From contig JAEWIS010000061.1 of assembly GCA_023386955.1 (NCBI GenBank), positions 65,286 to 129,285 of the forward strand: a stretch of 64,000 nt of DNA, read 5' to 3'. The stretch is from Bacillota bacterium. GTDB taxonomy: Bacteria; Bacillota; Bacilli; Paenibacillales; NBRC-103111. A model generated the notes under the pieces. It was not told where the DNA came from. It did no database searches and worked only from the letters and a program-made list of their open reading frames with translations. The position numbers were made by a program, and so were the translations under genes. Of this stretch, positions 53,501-62,226 are shown piece after piece. Position 1 is the first letter of the stretch. The number at the start of each line of letters is the position of its first letter.

Positions 53501-54459
53501 CAACGTTCCACCCGGACCGGAACCGGCACCCGCTGGAATATGGATTGAAACAAAGCATCCAAAGCGCCGCCGTCCATCCTTGCCTCGGGCTGGAGAATTA
53601 ACCGGTGGCCGAATACATAAGGAACCAGATATTTCACATCATCTGGCGTTACATAGGTGCGGCTGCGCAAATAAGCCAGTGCTTTGGCGGCCTGCAGCAG
53701 GGCGATGGTCGCCCGGGGACTGGCTCCTAAGAATACCGCTGTATGCTCCCTGGTTTCCCGGGACAAGTCAACCACGTAATCGGCAATGGCCTCATCCACA
53801 TAAATCTGACTCACCCGTTTTTGAATATCCTGCAAACCCTCCATATCCAGGACCGGTTCAAGCCGGCTGACGGGATGGTTCGTGGTATGGGTGGACAGAA
53901 TCATTTTTTCCGCTTCCCGGTCAGGGTAACCCAGACTAAGCTTCAGCATAAAACGGTCGAGCTGCGCCTCCGGCAGCACATAGGTGCCGTCAAAATCCAC
54001 AGGGTTCTGTGTGGCCAGCAGCAGAAACGTCTCCGGCAGCCTGTGGGATTCTCCATCTACGGTCACATGATGCTCCTCCATGGCTTCGAACAAGGCGGAT
54101 TGTGTCTTCGTAGACGCACGGTTAATCTCGTCCACCAAGAGAATATGCGTAAACACCGGTCCCTGCCGGAACACAAAGGCCTCCAGCTTGGGATGATAAA
54201 TCGATACTCCGGTAATATCCGTCGGCAGTAGGTCCGGGTTGCATTGAATTCTCCGGAACTCTCCTTGTACGGATCTGGCCAGTGCTTTAATAAGAACGGT
54301 TTTCCCCGTTCCGGGCACATCCTCCAGCAGGACATGTCCCCCCGCCAGCACAGCTGTCAGAAGCAATTCGATTTCAGCGGCTTTGCCGAGAATACAAGCT
54401 TCCAAATTGGCCTTCAATTGCATCATCGTCAGCATATCCTTGGCAAACTTTGTTTCCAT
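53500..54459 (-). CDS. MoxR-family AAA ATPase
   Basis: 319 residues, cytoplasmic. Walker A EDVPGTGKTVL near residue 46, Walker B ILLVDEINRAS near 110, sensor LLATQNP near 155, and the AAA lid domain with SPRATIALLQAAKALAYL. MoxR proteins act as chaperone-like ATPases for partners with VWA or DUF58 domains. First gene of the operon with DUF58, transglutaminase and the 29-residue peptide. ATG 54459 follows GAGGAGC. Family position is certain, biological role is not. Confidence 0.95.
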   Translation of the reverse strand: METKFAKDMLTMMQLKANLEACILGKAAEIELLLTAVLAGGHVLLEDVPGTGKTVLIKALARSVQGEFRRIQCNPDLLPTDITGVSIYHPKLEAFVFRQGPVFTHILLVDEINRASTKTQSALFEAMEEHHVTVDGESHRLPETFLLLATQNPVDFDGTYVLPEAQLDRFMLKLSLGYPDREAEKMILSTHTTNHPVSRLEPVLDMEGLQDIQKRVSQIYVDEAIADYVVDLSRETREHTAVFLGASPRATIALLQAAKALAYLRSRTYVTPDDVKYLVPYVFGHRLILQPEARMDGGALDALFQSIFQRVPVPVRVER

Positions 54460-54490
54460 CGCTCCAGCTCCTCTTGGTGGACTTTTCTTT

Positions 54491-54518
54491 AAAACAAAAG
54501 CAGCCGCCCGGGGCTGCT
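54491..54518 (-). terminator. Terminator between the M56 gene and the MoxR operon
   Basis: On the minus strand AGCAGCC (54518-54512) pairs with GGCTGCT (54505-54499), followed by TTTGTTTT. Confidence 0.85.
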
Positions 54519-54523
54519 CGGAT

Positions 54524-55849
54524 TTACCGAATGATTTTGATGAAACCTTGGATTCCGTGAAGCGGCGTTTCCTGCTTATTGTAGAGGAACACGCAGTAGC
54601 TTCCCGCCTGTTCCTCTGTTATTTCCAATCCCTGTTTGGGCATGGCAAGCCAGGTTTCCTTGTGCTCCGAGCCGGTGTTATCCTGAAGGACAAGCTTGAT
54701 CACAAAATCTTGACTGCCTGATTCCGTACGGATGTCATAACGGACCTTATCTCCGGCCTGCAGACTGTAGGTTCCAGCCATCGGTACCATCGCCCTGCCT
54801 TCCAAACGTTGTACATCCACATCAATGATCTGTTTCTTCTTTTGCTTATAAAAGGATTCCTGCTTAGCTGTTCCTGCCACTATCTCTTGGTTTGCCGGGC
54901 TAAAGGCAAATACCATTCTTGCCCCCATAATCACCACAAGCGCGAAACACAGCAGGGAAATGCCTGTTTTTTTGGGCGTATTGTCCATAATGCGGAAGAT
55001 CCGGGTCCGGACACTGTTGCCCTCCCTGTAAAAATGAGTGGATAAGGAGGTTTGGAGCTTGGTTCCCCGTTTGATCAGACTGATGATGGTTTCACTGTAC
55101 CGTTGGCGCTGCTCCAGGCTGGTTTCCCGGACAAGTCTCTCATCACAGGAGAGCTCACATTGCACTTCGATAGACTTGGCCATCACATATACAATAGGAT
55201 TAAACCAATGGACGGCGGTCGTAACCAAAACCAGTGATTTATACCATAGATCATGCTGCTTATAGTGGATCAGCTCATGCCTGAATACAAAGGCCAGCTC
55301 GTCCGCATCCATGGGAAGAGCGGGCATTAAGATCATCGGGCGGAAAAAACCGACCATCATGGGACTGGTAATGAAGGAACAAGACACCAGCCGGACCTGC
55401 TTGCGGATGTTCATATCCTCCTGTAAGGACTCCAAGAGCAATAAGGCTTTCGGATCGGTCACGTCCTCTCCCCAACGGTTGACCAAGCGCAGAAACCGCT
55501 GATGGCGCCAAACATTGTACGCCAAAATCACCGCTGCGCCAATCCCCCAAACTCCTCCGATAATCCACCACAGCGGAATAGATGCCGCGTGTTGAATCCC
55601 GCCTGCCGCCAGATTGGCTTCCTCCATAACCGGAATAACGGGCAGTTCCGGTAGGGAAACAGGGAGAAGCTGATGCTGAAGCTTGGGCCAGAACGGCAAA
55701 ATCCAACCCAAGATGACGATGAGCCAGATATAATACAGCCATTTGGCCGAGTACCGTTTGGAAAGATAAGGTCCAGCCGCCAGGTAGCCTATGGATAAAA
55801 CCGACATGACAGCAGAACTGCCCAATAAGGTTGCCAGGAAAGCCGGCAT
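54524..55849 (-). CDS. M56-family (BlaR1-like) membrane metalloprotease without penicillin sensor
   Basis: 441 residues. Transmembrane helices near 5-25, 35-52, 92-112 and 300-320. The zinc motif HELIHYKQHD lies near residue 190, as in BlaR1/MecR1. The extracellular C-terminus (about 335-441) is a short beta-rich domain ending LHGIQGFIKIIR instead of the penicillin-binding domain of BlaR1 (no SxxK sensor seen). It likely cuts the BlaI-type repressor encoded just upstream when it senses an envelope signal. The gene starts one base after the BlaI stop, with AAAAGAGGGA inside that gene. Confidence 0.9.
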   Translation of the reverse strand: MPAFLATLLGSSAVMSVLSIGYLAAGPYLSKRYSAKWLYYIWLIVILGWILPFWPKLQHQLLPVSLPELPVIPVMEEANLAAGGIQHAASIPLWWIIGGVWGIGAAVILAYNVWRHQRFLRLVNRWGEDVTDPKALLLLESLQEDMNIRKQVRLVSCSFITSPMMVGFFRPMILMPALPMDADELAFVFRHELIHYKQHDLWYKSLVLVTTAVHWFNPIVYVMAKSIEVQCELSCDERLVRETSLEQRQRYSETIISLIKRGTKLQTSLSTHFYREGNSVRTRIFRIMDNTPKKTGISLLCFALVVIMGARMVFAFSPANQEIVAGTAKQESFYKQKKKQIIDVDVQRLEGRAMVPMAGTYSLQAGDKVRYDIRTESGSQDFVIKLVLQDNTGSEHKETWLAMPKQGLEITEEQAGSYCVFLYNKQETPLHGIQGFIKIIR

Positions 55850-55850
55850 A

Positions 55851-56219
55851 TCAGTCCCTCTTTTCCTTCAGCCATAGCATCAAATCATCCAGATCATGGT
55901 CATCAATCTTCTTGTCGTTATACAGCATAGCCACCAGACTTCTGAACGAATTCCCATGAAACCTGTCCATAAAATCCCCGGACTCGAACTTCAAATAATC
56001 TTCTCTGCCGATAATCGGGAAATAGGTGCGTTCCTTACCGTTTTTTTCGGTACGGACAAACCCCCGCTGCACCAGCCTTACCATAAGCGTAATCACCGTT
56101 TGGGCCTTCCATGCCTTTTCCTTGCCCAACTGCTCCATAATTACACTTGTGGTAATCGGGGGTTCATTCGCCCATACCACCTTCATCACTTCAAACTCAG
56201 TATCCGGAAGCTTTTTCAT
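55851..56219 (-). CDS. BlaI/MecI-family repressor
   Basis: 122 residues. Winged helix (LPDTEFEVMKVVWANEPPIT, then KAWKAQTVITLMVRLVQRGF as recognition region) followed by a dimerisation part ending LMLWLKEKRD. BlaI-type repressors are inactivated by cleavage when the partner M56 protease is activated. No beta-lactamase gene lies nearby. ATG 56219 follows TTGAGG. It is the first gene of the unit with the M56 protease and has candidate operators in its promoter. Confidence 0.93.
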   Translation of the reverse strand: MKKLPDTEFEVMKVVWANEPPITTSVIMEQLGKEKAWKAQTVITLMVRLVQRGFVRTEKNGKERTYFPIIGREDYLKFESGDFMDRFHGNSFRSLVAMLYNDKKIDDHDLDDLMLWLKEKRD

Positions 56220-56245
56220 GACCTCAACACAGAACCTCCATTTTC

Positions 56246-56293
56246 TACAACTGTCTGTATTGGTATTCTACATTTGTCTTACTTTGTTGTCAA
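56246..56293 (-). promoter_or_regulatory. Promoter with two BlaI-type operator boxes
   Basis: Minus strand: -35 TTGACA (56293-56288) and -10 TAGAAT (56270-56265) with a 17-base spacer. Two boxes of form TACANNTGTC occur on the plus strand at 56246-56255 and 56269-56278, 23 bases apart; one overlaps the -10, the other follows the start. This resembles BlaI/MecI operators (TACA..TGTA) and predicts autorepression. Confidence 0.7.
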
Positions 56294-56321
56294 CTTAACC
56301 GTGCCTGCCATTCATCCCCTG

Positions 56322-57788
56322 TTACCGGAACAAAATCAGAATCTGGTTGGGACCGGTGCGCCGCAGTACGCGGTACCCGGTGTTGTCCGAAGGCATAGCC
56401 ATACCCCGGCTGTCCGGACGGCAGTACCCGTTGGGTAAACATGCCCCGTTGTCGCGCACCAGGAGCTTGCCCAGCATGCCCACGGCAACCCATTCCTCCC
56501 TCCGGCTACGCGGCATGTATTCCAATGCCGAATCCCAGGCCTGGTTCAGAACAGGGCGCCGAACCGACCGTTCAGGCACGGCGATCAAACCACGGGCATC
56601 GAATACGGGCGGTATAATTACAATTTCGTACAGCGTTACTCCCCACTCGTCAGTCACAAACTTATCCTTCCAGCGCAGCTCCCCGCTGTCTGACAGGAAA
56701 GCCGGCTTGGCGCTGGTCACTCCGAGGATATAACCGTCCCTGTCATGTGCGGTGCGTACCTTATCCTCTTCCAGCGTCACAAAATACCCGGGGCCGATAG
56801 GCTGTCCGTCCGCCGTTTCGAACATCTCTGCATAATCGGCTGCAGGGCTGCTGACGGTACCGTCAATTTTTACATTGCCGTCGCTTAAGATTTTTGCGGC
56901 CAAGCCGGGTGTCCCTGCATCTGTTCCATTGGCCAGATACCAGGAATAGGAGAGCTCATTGGCGGATCCGAATTGACCCATCACGTGCACACCCTCCAGC
57001 AGGTTGGCATTGGTGGACTGCCCTTCTGTATGGGAAAAAAAACCGGATGCTACCGTGTTAACTCCTTCAGCGTGGGACGTAAATCCGCTGGCAGTATTAA
57101 GCGCCCCTTCCGCATGGGCATTCTGGCCGGAGGCCACCGTCTGATTCCCTTCCGTATGGGACAGGTCCCCTGATGCTATGCTCAGTTGGCCCTCCGCATG
57201 GGCATAGATACCGCTGGCTGAGGTTTGGAAACCCTCCGCATGTGACGCACGGCCCGATGCCTGAGTGCCCTCTCCTTGGGAATGGGAGGATTGCCCGGTG
57301 GCGGAAGTCCCCTGCCCCTCTGCGTGGGCAGTGGTTCCGGAGGCAGACGAGTTTTCTCCTTCTGCATGGGAAGCAATCCCGGAGGCTATTGTCTGATTAC
57401 CCTCCGCATGGGCAAACAGGTTCATAGCGAACGTGTTGGAGCCTTCGGCGTGGGAAGCATTAAACAGCGCCTTCGCTCCAATTCCCTCGCTATGCGCCCC
57501 GGCCCCGGCCGCATTGGACATCAGCCCTTCCGCATGGGCTGCTGCCCCGGCGGCTACGGACAGATAACCCTCCGCATGTGCTGCAGTATTGGAGGCTACC
57601 GTATTGGAGCCCTCCGTATGGGAAGCATCCCCGCTTGCAAAGGTCTGGAACCCCTCCGCATGTGTGGAGCTCCCTTGGGCAAGTGTATTGGACCCCTCTG
57701 CCAGCGAGGCGGGCCCGGTGGCGCGGGTTTGAAACCCAAATGCCGTCGAACAGGTACCGGAGGCCGTCCGGTTGCATGGATCTGCCAT
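56322..57788 (-). CDS. YadA-head-like repeat protein with peptidase G2-type autoproteolytic tail
   Basis: 488 residues. No signal peptide; the start has a Cys pair (CNRTASGTC). Residues about 15-260 are 17 copies of a 14-residue repeat (HAEGxxTxASGxxS pattern), like the head of trimeric autotransporter adhesins. They are followed by a Peptidase_G2-type domain (DYAEMFETADGQPIGPGYF, VRTAHDRDGYILGVTSAKP) that, in phage and Bacillus relatives, cuts itself after trimerisation. The tail GVTLYEIVI..SRGMAMPSDNTGYRVL is also typical. No other phage gene is near. ATG 57788 is chosen for GAGGGGATGG six bases upstream. Secretion route or spore-surface role is unknown. Confidence 0.85.
   Translation of the reverse strand: MADPCNRTASGTCSTAFGFQTRATGPASLAEGSNTLAQGSSTHAEGFQTFASGDASHTEGSNTVASNTAAHAEGYLSVAAGAAAHAEGLMSNAAGAGAHSEGIGAKALFNASHAEGSNTFAMNLFAHAEGNQTIASGIASHAEGENSSASGTTAHAEGQGTSATGQSSHSQGEGTQASGRASHAEGFQTSASGIYAHAEGQLSIASGDLSHTEGNQTVASGQNAHAEGALNTASGFTSHAEGVNTVASGFFSHTEGQSTNANLLEGVHVMGQFGSANELSYSWYLANGTDAGTPGLAAKILSDGNVKIDGTVSSPAADYAEMFETADGQPIGPGYFVTLEEDKVRTAHDRDGYILGVTSAKPAFLSDSGELRWKDKFVTDEWGVTLYEIVIIPPVFDARGLIAVPERSVRRPVLNQAWDSALEYMPRSRREEWVAVGMLGKLLVRDNGACLPNGYCRPDSRGMAMPSDNTGYRVLRRTGPNQILILFR
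57009..57746 (-). repeat. 42-base coding tandem repeats (17 units)
   Basis: Within the head-repeat gene a 42-base period recurs with the core CCTTCCGCATGGGC (read on the plus strand), coding for the 14-residue HAEG-type repeat. Units are diverged at DNA level, so the array is old and coding rather than a recent expansion. Confidence 0.85.
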
Positions 57789-57967
57789 AACCATCCCCTC
57801 TTTCATAAATTCTATTTCTGCTATTCTATTGGTTTGCCGGTGAAGAGGAACGGCTAATCTACAATATTTGCGACAAATGTATTAACCGCCGCCAAGCCCG
57901 CGAATCCCTTTCTTTGCCATTGTTTATACTGAAGCCGAAGGATTCTATACGAGACGGAGGCATAAAC

Positions 57968-58135
57968 GTGACATACCGGGATTTTAGCCCTGCCGAGCTG
58001 GACGACACCGCTGTCGCAGCTCTCAAAAGCTTTGAAACCGAACTCAGCAGCAAGGCCCATCAAAACATTGTGCTGATTGCCTACACCGCCAATGGTAATG
58101 ACCATGAGCAAAAGACAGGCGGTATCAATAACTGA
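57968..58135 (+). CDS. Small uncharacterised protein
   Basis: 55 residues, acidic N-terminal half (YRDFSPAELDDTAVAALKSF), a short hydrophobic strand (NIVLIAYTA), hydrophilic tail. The size, ordering and a good GGAGG before the GTG at 57968 argue for a real gene. It resembles small conserved proteins of Paenibacillus that I know only from annotation, without a known role. Divergent from the head-repeat gene; ends at a terminator. Confidence 0.6.
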   Translation: MTYRDFSPAELDDTAVAALKSFETELSSKAHQNIVLIAYTANGNDHEQKTGGINN

Positions 58136-58150
58136 ACCTCGCGTATAAAC

Positions 58151-58192
58151 AAGGGACCCGCCTTATCTTTCCCGGCAGGTCCCTTGCGGTTT
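58151..58192. terminator. Terminator between convergent genes
   Basis: AAGGGACC (58151-58158) pairs with GGTCCCTT (58178-58185), with an inner CGCC/GGCG-like extension, then GCGGTTTATT. Probably used by both the 55-residue gene and the convergent beta-helix enzyme gene. Confidence 0.7.
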
Positions 58193-58199
58193 ATTCGGT

Positions 58200-61100
58200 T
58201 TATTGGCCTCTTACCAAAGCATCATCAAAAACCACATCTACAGAGGTTGTCCGGAGGCCTACCTTGCCTGTTGTTAATTCGGTAACCGGATTGGTCCATT
58301 CCATTTTCAGCGCTCCATCCACATAGGCCTTGATGTTATTGCCTTGAACGGCTGCTTTAATGGAATACCACTGTTTTGGAGTAGCTGTGAAGGGAGTGCT
58401 GGATACAGTGGTCAAGGTTCCGTCCACACATTTGAAGAGCTCTAATGTGCTCGCGGAGGAATTGACCCGGTACATATAATAATTGTTGGCATCCTTGACC
58501 CGGAAAACAATCCCCGCATTCGCATTGGAAATGGGAAGCTTCACCTTGGCTTCGAACACATAATCCGTCCATACGCTGCCCGCGGTGATCAGAGCTGCTG
58601 CCGATGCCTTTTGGGCCAGCACCTTGCTGCCGTCTGTTTCCACGCTCCATGTTCCTCCGGAGGGAGTCCATCCTGCTGTATTGCCATCCTCGAAATTGTC
58701 GCTGAACAAGCTAACTGTAAATCCGGGATTGGGCACAGGCTCATTTACATCCGTGATTTGGACCGTGAAGCTTTTCTCAACAAAGAGTCCGCCGGAATCC
58801 AGGCTTCTCACCCGGATGCTGTAGCTGTTTTTGGCCTCGTAATCCGGCTTAATCCCCAGGATCAGAGATCCCTCAGATATAGTAAAACTGCCGTTGTCAT
58901 TGTCCCCGTTGCCTGCCACCAGCGTATAGATAAAGCTTTCGCCAGAGTCCGGATCGGTGCTGGAGAATATGCCTACCATTCCTCCTGCCGTGGTGTTTTC
59001 GGGTACGCGGCTATTGGACAAGACGATGTTTACAGGCGCATGGTTAATGGCTCTCACAACAGCATCATCATATAGCACGTCCACAGAGGTTGTCCGGAAG
59101 CCCACCTTCCCAGATGTCAATTCGGTAACCGGATTGGTCCAATCGGTTTTTAGGGCTCCGTCCACATAGGCTTTGATTGTATTCCCTTCTGCAACTGCCT
59201 TAAGGGTATACCACTGCTTCGGCACAGCTATAAAATCGGTGCTGGACACCATGGTCAAGGTTCCATTAATGCTTTTGTACAGCTCCAGAGTTTTGGCCGT
59301 TGAATTGATGCGGTACATATAGTAGTTATTGGCATCCTTCACCCGGAAGGCAATACCCACATTGGCATTGGTGTAAGGCACCTGAACCTTGGCTTCAAAG
59401 GCATAATCCGTCCAGGCGCTGCCTGCCGTAATAAGCGCTGTCGTCAGAGCCTTCTGGGTTAACACCTTGGTGTCATCCGTAACCACATTCCAGGTGCCGC
59501 CGGCGGCCGTCCATCCGTTGGCATTTCCGTCTTCGAAATCGTCGCTGAACAATGGGGATTTGGAGTTAGCAATGATCACGTTTTTCACATTTTCGTTGGC
59601 GATGTTAATATTCAGGTCATCTATGCTTGTGGCAAGCTTGCCTCCGACATACACATCCGTGAACGTGACTCCATCAATGATCCCGCCGTTTGTGACATTC
59701 CCCGAAAGTCTGGATTTTTGGCTTCCCGTTTCCCGGACGTTGACATTTCTGACCAGCACGCTGCTCACATTGCCGGAGGTGCTGGTGGACAAGCCCAGCC
59801 AATAATTCCCGAATTGATTAATGCCGACACGCTCGATATCGATATTCTCAAAGGTGATCCCCCTTGCCCAGCCTTCTTCGGGTAAAGTGTTGCTGGTATA
59901 CCCGTGATCCACCAGCAGCGCTCTTGCGCTCTGATACACATACGAATTCCGGACGGTGACGCCGATCTGTGGTGTGCAGATGCCCATGCCGATCTTGAAG
60001 GCTACGCACCGGGTCCACGCGAAGCAATCCTCAAACACCACATTTTCCAGATGCTCGATGGCGCCCGGCCAGTCCTTGGACATGCCTTTTTGCGGCCAGG
60101 TTTTAGTGGAATAGGTGTCGTCATCCGATATAGCAATGGCATGCTTGACCAATACGTTCTGGCTTTCGTTAATGTCCAGGGCGTCATTCTCGATTTTGTA
60201 CAAATCCTGGAAACCCTTGTAATTGGTAATGGTCACGTTATCGGAACGGACCACCATGAACATCCAGAACCCGGCGTCCCGCAGGATTAAACCGTCAAAG
60301 GTAAAATTGCTGGTTTGAATGGGAACCAGCAGATTATTCAGGAACCCTTCCCCCTGCTTATGGGTTGCCGGCGGAGCCGTCATTATACGCTCCCGCATTT
60401 CAATTCCTTTGCCGTCAATGGTTCCGCGTCCCCGTACCGTAATATTGCTGGAGTCCACAGCGGTCCGGATAAAATAGGTGCCGTCCGCATTGCGGGAATC
60501 CTTCCGAAAGTCATTCCGGTAGTCCTCACCCCTGCCGGTGCCGACAATAACGGCGCCTCCCGCCAAGTAGAAGGTTACATTGCTTTTTAACGTAAGATTG
60601 GCGCATTTATAGACGCCGGCCGGAATGAATACTGTGCCTCCGCCTGCCTGATTGGCATCGTCAATGGCCTTCTGGATAGCAGTAGTTGCCATTGCAGAAC
60701 CCGTACTGTTGGCATTATAGGGAGAACTGGTTACATTGTAGATGCCCGGGCCCGAAGAAGCGGGAATATCCGTTTCCAACGGATCCGCGGCAATGACGAT
60801 TTTCTTGAGATTGTTAATTTTAACGATGACATAGGTGGAGGAGGTCAAGGTAAAGCTCAGCTTTTTGCCGCTGACGGTCCCTTTGATGTTCTTGGACATG
60901 GGGCTGATGGAAAAGGAGGAGATATTTTCACTTGCCGTAACCTCAAGATTGATGCTTCCGGAAAAAGAAAATTGCGCATAGTCATAATCCCCCACATAGC
61001 TGATTACCGGCACATTGCTGCCGTTAACTTGTAAGGAAAATACACTGGAGGCGGTGTAAATGGAGGGCATGGGATAGTTCTGCAGCACGGTAGGTCCTGC

Positions 61101-61274
61101 CGCAGCTGCTTCCAATGAAGGCTCGGAGGCGTCCATATTCTGAAGCGGAGCTTCGGCGCCTGCAGAAGTGGTAATGAATTGCTCAAACGTTTCTTCCGCA
61201 GCGGCCATCTGCGGGATTAAACCTGTGAGCATAACGGTAAGCAATAAGACAATCAATAAACTTCTTTTCCTCAT
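58200..61274 (-). CDS. Secreted GH28/pectate-lyase-like beta-helix enzyme with duplicated binding modules
   Basis: 1024 residues with signal peptide (cleavage near AAAEE, residue 27). Residues about 60-160 are a beta-sandwich, and about 180-570 a right-handed beta-helix of polygalacturonase type (QAGGGTVFIPAGVYKCANL; GRGTIDGKG; NDALDI near 361; ISDDDTYSTK near 383, the likely catalytic Asp pair; DHGYTS near 455). Two near-identical LamG-like modules of about 175 residues follow (FSDDFEDGNANGW and FSDNFEDGNTAGW), separated by a cadherin-like domain (about 760-865). Probably cleaves a plant acidic or dextran-like polysaccharide outside the cell; the family cannot be fixed by eye. GGGAGG precedes ATG 61274. 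Stand-alone gene. Confidence 0.85.
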   Translation of the reverse strand: MRKRSLLIVLLLTVMLTGLIPQMAAAEETFEQFITTSAGAEAPLQNMDASEPSLEAAAAGPTVLQNYPMPSIYTASSVFSLQVNGSNVPVISYVGDYDYAQFSFSGSINLEVTASENISSFSISPMSKNIKGTVSGKKLSFTLTSSTYVIVKINNLKKIVIAADPLETDIPASSGPGIYNVTSSPYNANSTGSAMATTAIQKAIDDANQAGGGTVFIPAGVYKCANLTLKSNVTFYLAGGAVIVGTGRGEDYRNDFRKDSRNADGTYFIRTAVDSSNITVRGRGTIDGKGIEMRERIMTAPPATHKQGEGFLNNLLVPIQTSNFTFDGLILRDAGFWMFMVVRSDNVTITNYKGFQDLYKIENDALDINESQNVLVKHAIAISDDDTYSTKTWPQKGMSKDWPGAIEHLENVVFEDCFAWTRCVAFKIGMGICTPQIGVTVRNSYVYQSARALLVDHGYTSNTLPEEGWARGITFENIDIERVGINQFGNYWLGLSTSTSGNVSSVLVRNVNVRETGSQKSRLSGNVTNGGIIDGVTFTDVYVGGKLATSIDDLNINIANENVKNVIIANSKSPLFSDDFEDGNANGWTAAGGTWNVVTDDTKVLTQKALTTALITAGSAWTDYAFEAKVQVPYTNANVGIAFRVKDANNYYMYRINSTAKTLELYKSINGTLTMVSSTDFIAVPKQWYTLKAVAEGNTIKAYVDGALKTDWTNPVTELTSGKVGFRTTSVDVLYDDAVVRAINHAPVNIVLSNSRVPENTTAGGMVGIFSSTDPDSGESFIYTLVAGNGDNDNGSFTISEGSLILGIKPDYEAKNSYSIRVRSLDSGGLFVEKSFTVQITDVNEPVPNPGFTVSLFSDNFEDGNTAGWTPSGGTWSVETDGSKVLAQKASAAALITAGSVWTDYVFEAKVKLPISNANAGIVFRVKDANNYYMYRVNSSASTLELFKCVDGTLTTVSSTPFTATPKQWYSIKAAVQGNNIKAYVDGALKMEWTNPVTELTTGKVGLRTTSVDVVFDDALVRGQ

Positions 61275-61440
61275 AAATGCCTCCCAGAATCATTTATTTG
61301 TCCGTCCTATTTCTGCTTATTGTCTTATGTAAGCGTTGACAGTAATGCGCACAATAAGCAGGCCATCCTAATCACGCCACTTCCTAAATTCACCTCCTTG
61401 TTTTTAAGAGAACCACCCATATATTGTAATTCCGTTTCCA

Positions 61441-61467
61441 AATAAAAGGAGTGGGGTAAGCCCACTC
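61441..61467 (-). terminator. Terminator of the 182-residue protein gene
   Basis: On the minus strand GAGTGGG (61467-61461) pairs with CCCACTC (61455-61449), followed by CTTTTATT. Confidence 0.75.
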
Positions 61468-61499
61468 TCAAGGGAAACTATTGTACTGCTCTTAACCTA

Positions 61500-62048
61500 T
61501 CATTTTTCGAAGAAATTGAAGTTGTAGTCATGTCCGCATCTCATCCATAACATTCCCCACGGATCCCAATTGGGTGGCCAGAAAAATATCCGATTGACAC
61601 GGACTCCATTAGTATCAAATATCTCAATTCCGATTGTACCGGCTTGCCCGCCGCCACTTGTATCGTTGTTGCCGTTACGAAAATATCCGGCTGCACTTGC
61701 ACGGGGTTCAATAATGCCGGAGGTGAACCGGATATAAGTGCTGGGTGCGGCTACAAATAAATTCCAATTTTCTGCAAAGGTTCGATTCGGATTCCACCAT
61801 GTCTGTTTTCCATAAGAACGAAGATAAACTCTTATCTTGTATCTGCCGCTTTGGTTATTAAACCTGATATAAGACTGGCCCCATTGGAGAGTATTGCAGG
61901 TACTGGTCTGGTCACAGCCGCACCTGCTTCTCCAATTGGGATTTCTCGTAGCAGAGGCATCATAGCTGAAGCTGACCGCTGTACGAAATACAGTTCGCCG
62001 GGAAACATTTTTGGGCTTTGCTTTTTTAATGGCCATTTTCTTTTCCAA
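61500..62048 (-). CDS. Unrecognised Cys/Trp-rich protein
   Basis: 182 residues, starting TTG at 62048 behind GGAGGGATAAACC. The first 25 residues are strongly basic (KKAKPKNVSRR) without a hydrophobic signal. The rest is beta-strand-like and rich in Asn, Arg, Trp and Phe, with a tight Cys cluster (CGCDQTSTC, residues about 43-51) and a further Cys near the end. No domain recognised. The composition suggests a compact, disulfide- or metal-stabilised beta protein, perhaps spore- or envelope-associated. Own terminator downstream, so a monocistronic unit. Confidence 0.7.
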   Translation of the reverse strand: MEKKMAIKKAKPKNVSRRTVFRTAVSFSYDASATRNPNWRSRCGCDQTSTCNTLQWGQSYIRFNNQSGRYKIRVYLRSYGKQTWWNPNRTFAENWNLFVAAPSTYIRFTSGIIEPRASAAGYFRNGNNDTSGGGQAGTIGIEIFDTNGVRVNRIFFWPPNWDPWGMLWMRCGHDYNFNFFEK

Positions 62049-62177
62049 TGGTTTATCCCTCCTATTAATCTATTCGCTTAATTATATGAATGGAAGAATA
62101 GAAGGGTTCTATGGATTGACCCATAAATTGTTTTTTTTGACCGAAAAATGCCAATGTCCATGCCCAGGCTCGAATAT

Positions 62178-62202
62178 AAAAAAACCCGTCCATAGGGACG
62201 GG
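62178..62202 (-). terminator. Terminator of the DHA2 exporter gene
   Basis: On the minus strand CCCGTCC (62202-62196) pairs with GGACGGG (62191-62185) around a four-base loop, followed by seven T. Confidence 0.95.
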
Positions 62203-62226
62203 CGAATGTATGATTCTATTCTTCTA

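Noticed and set aside
54524..56219. Beta-lactam resistance regulator pair (blaR1/blaI)
   Set aside because: The protease has no penicillin-binding C-terminal domain and no beta-lactamase gene is nearby.
57009..57746. A CRISPR-like regular array with a 42-base period
   Set aside because: The repeats are in frame and encode a 14-residue protein repeat with no conserved repeat/variable spacer split.
56322..57788. A prophage remnant
   Set aside because: Only the G2-type domain recalls phage; no integrase, capsid, tail or lysis gene is in the region.
57902..57930. A sporulation sigma-G-like promoter before the 55-residue gene (GAAT..TATACT)
   Set aside because: The match is loose and the spacing not clearly right; not enough to claim.
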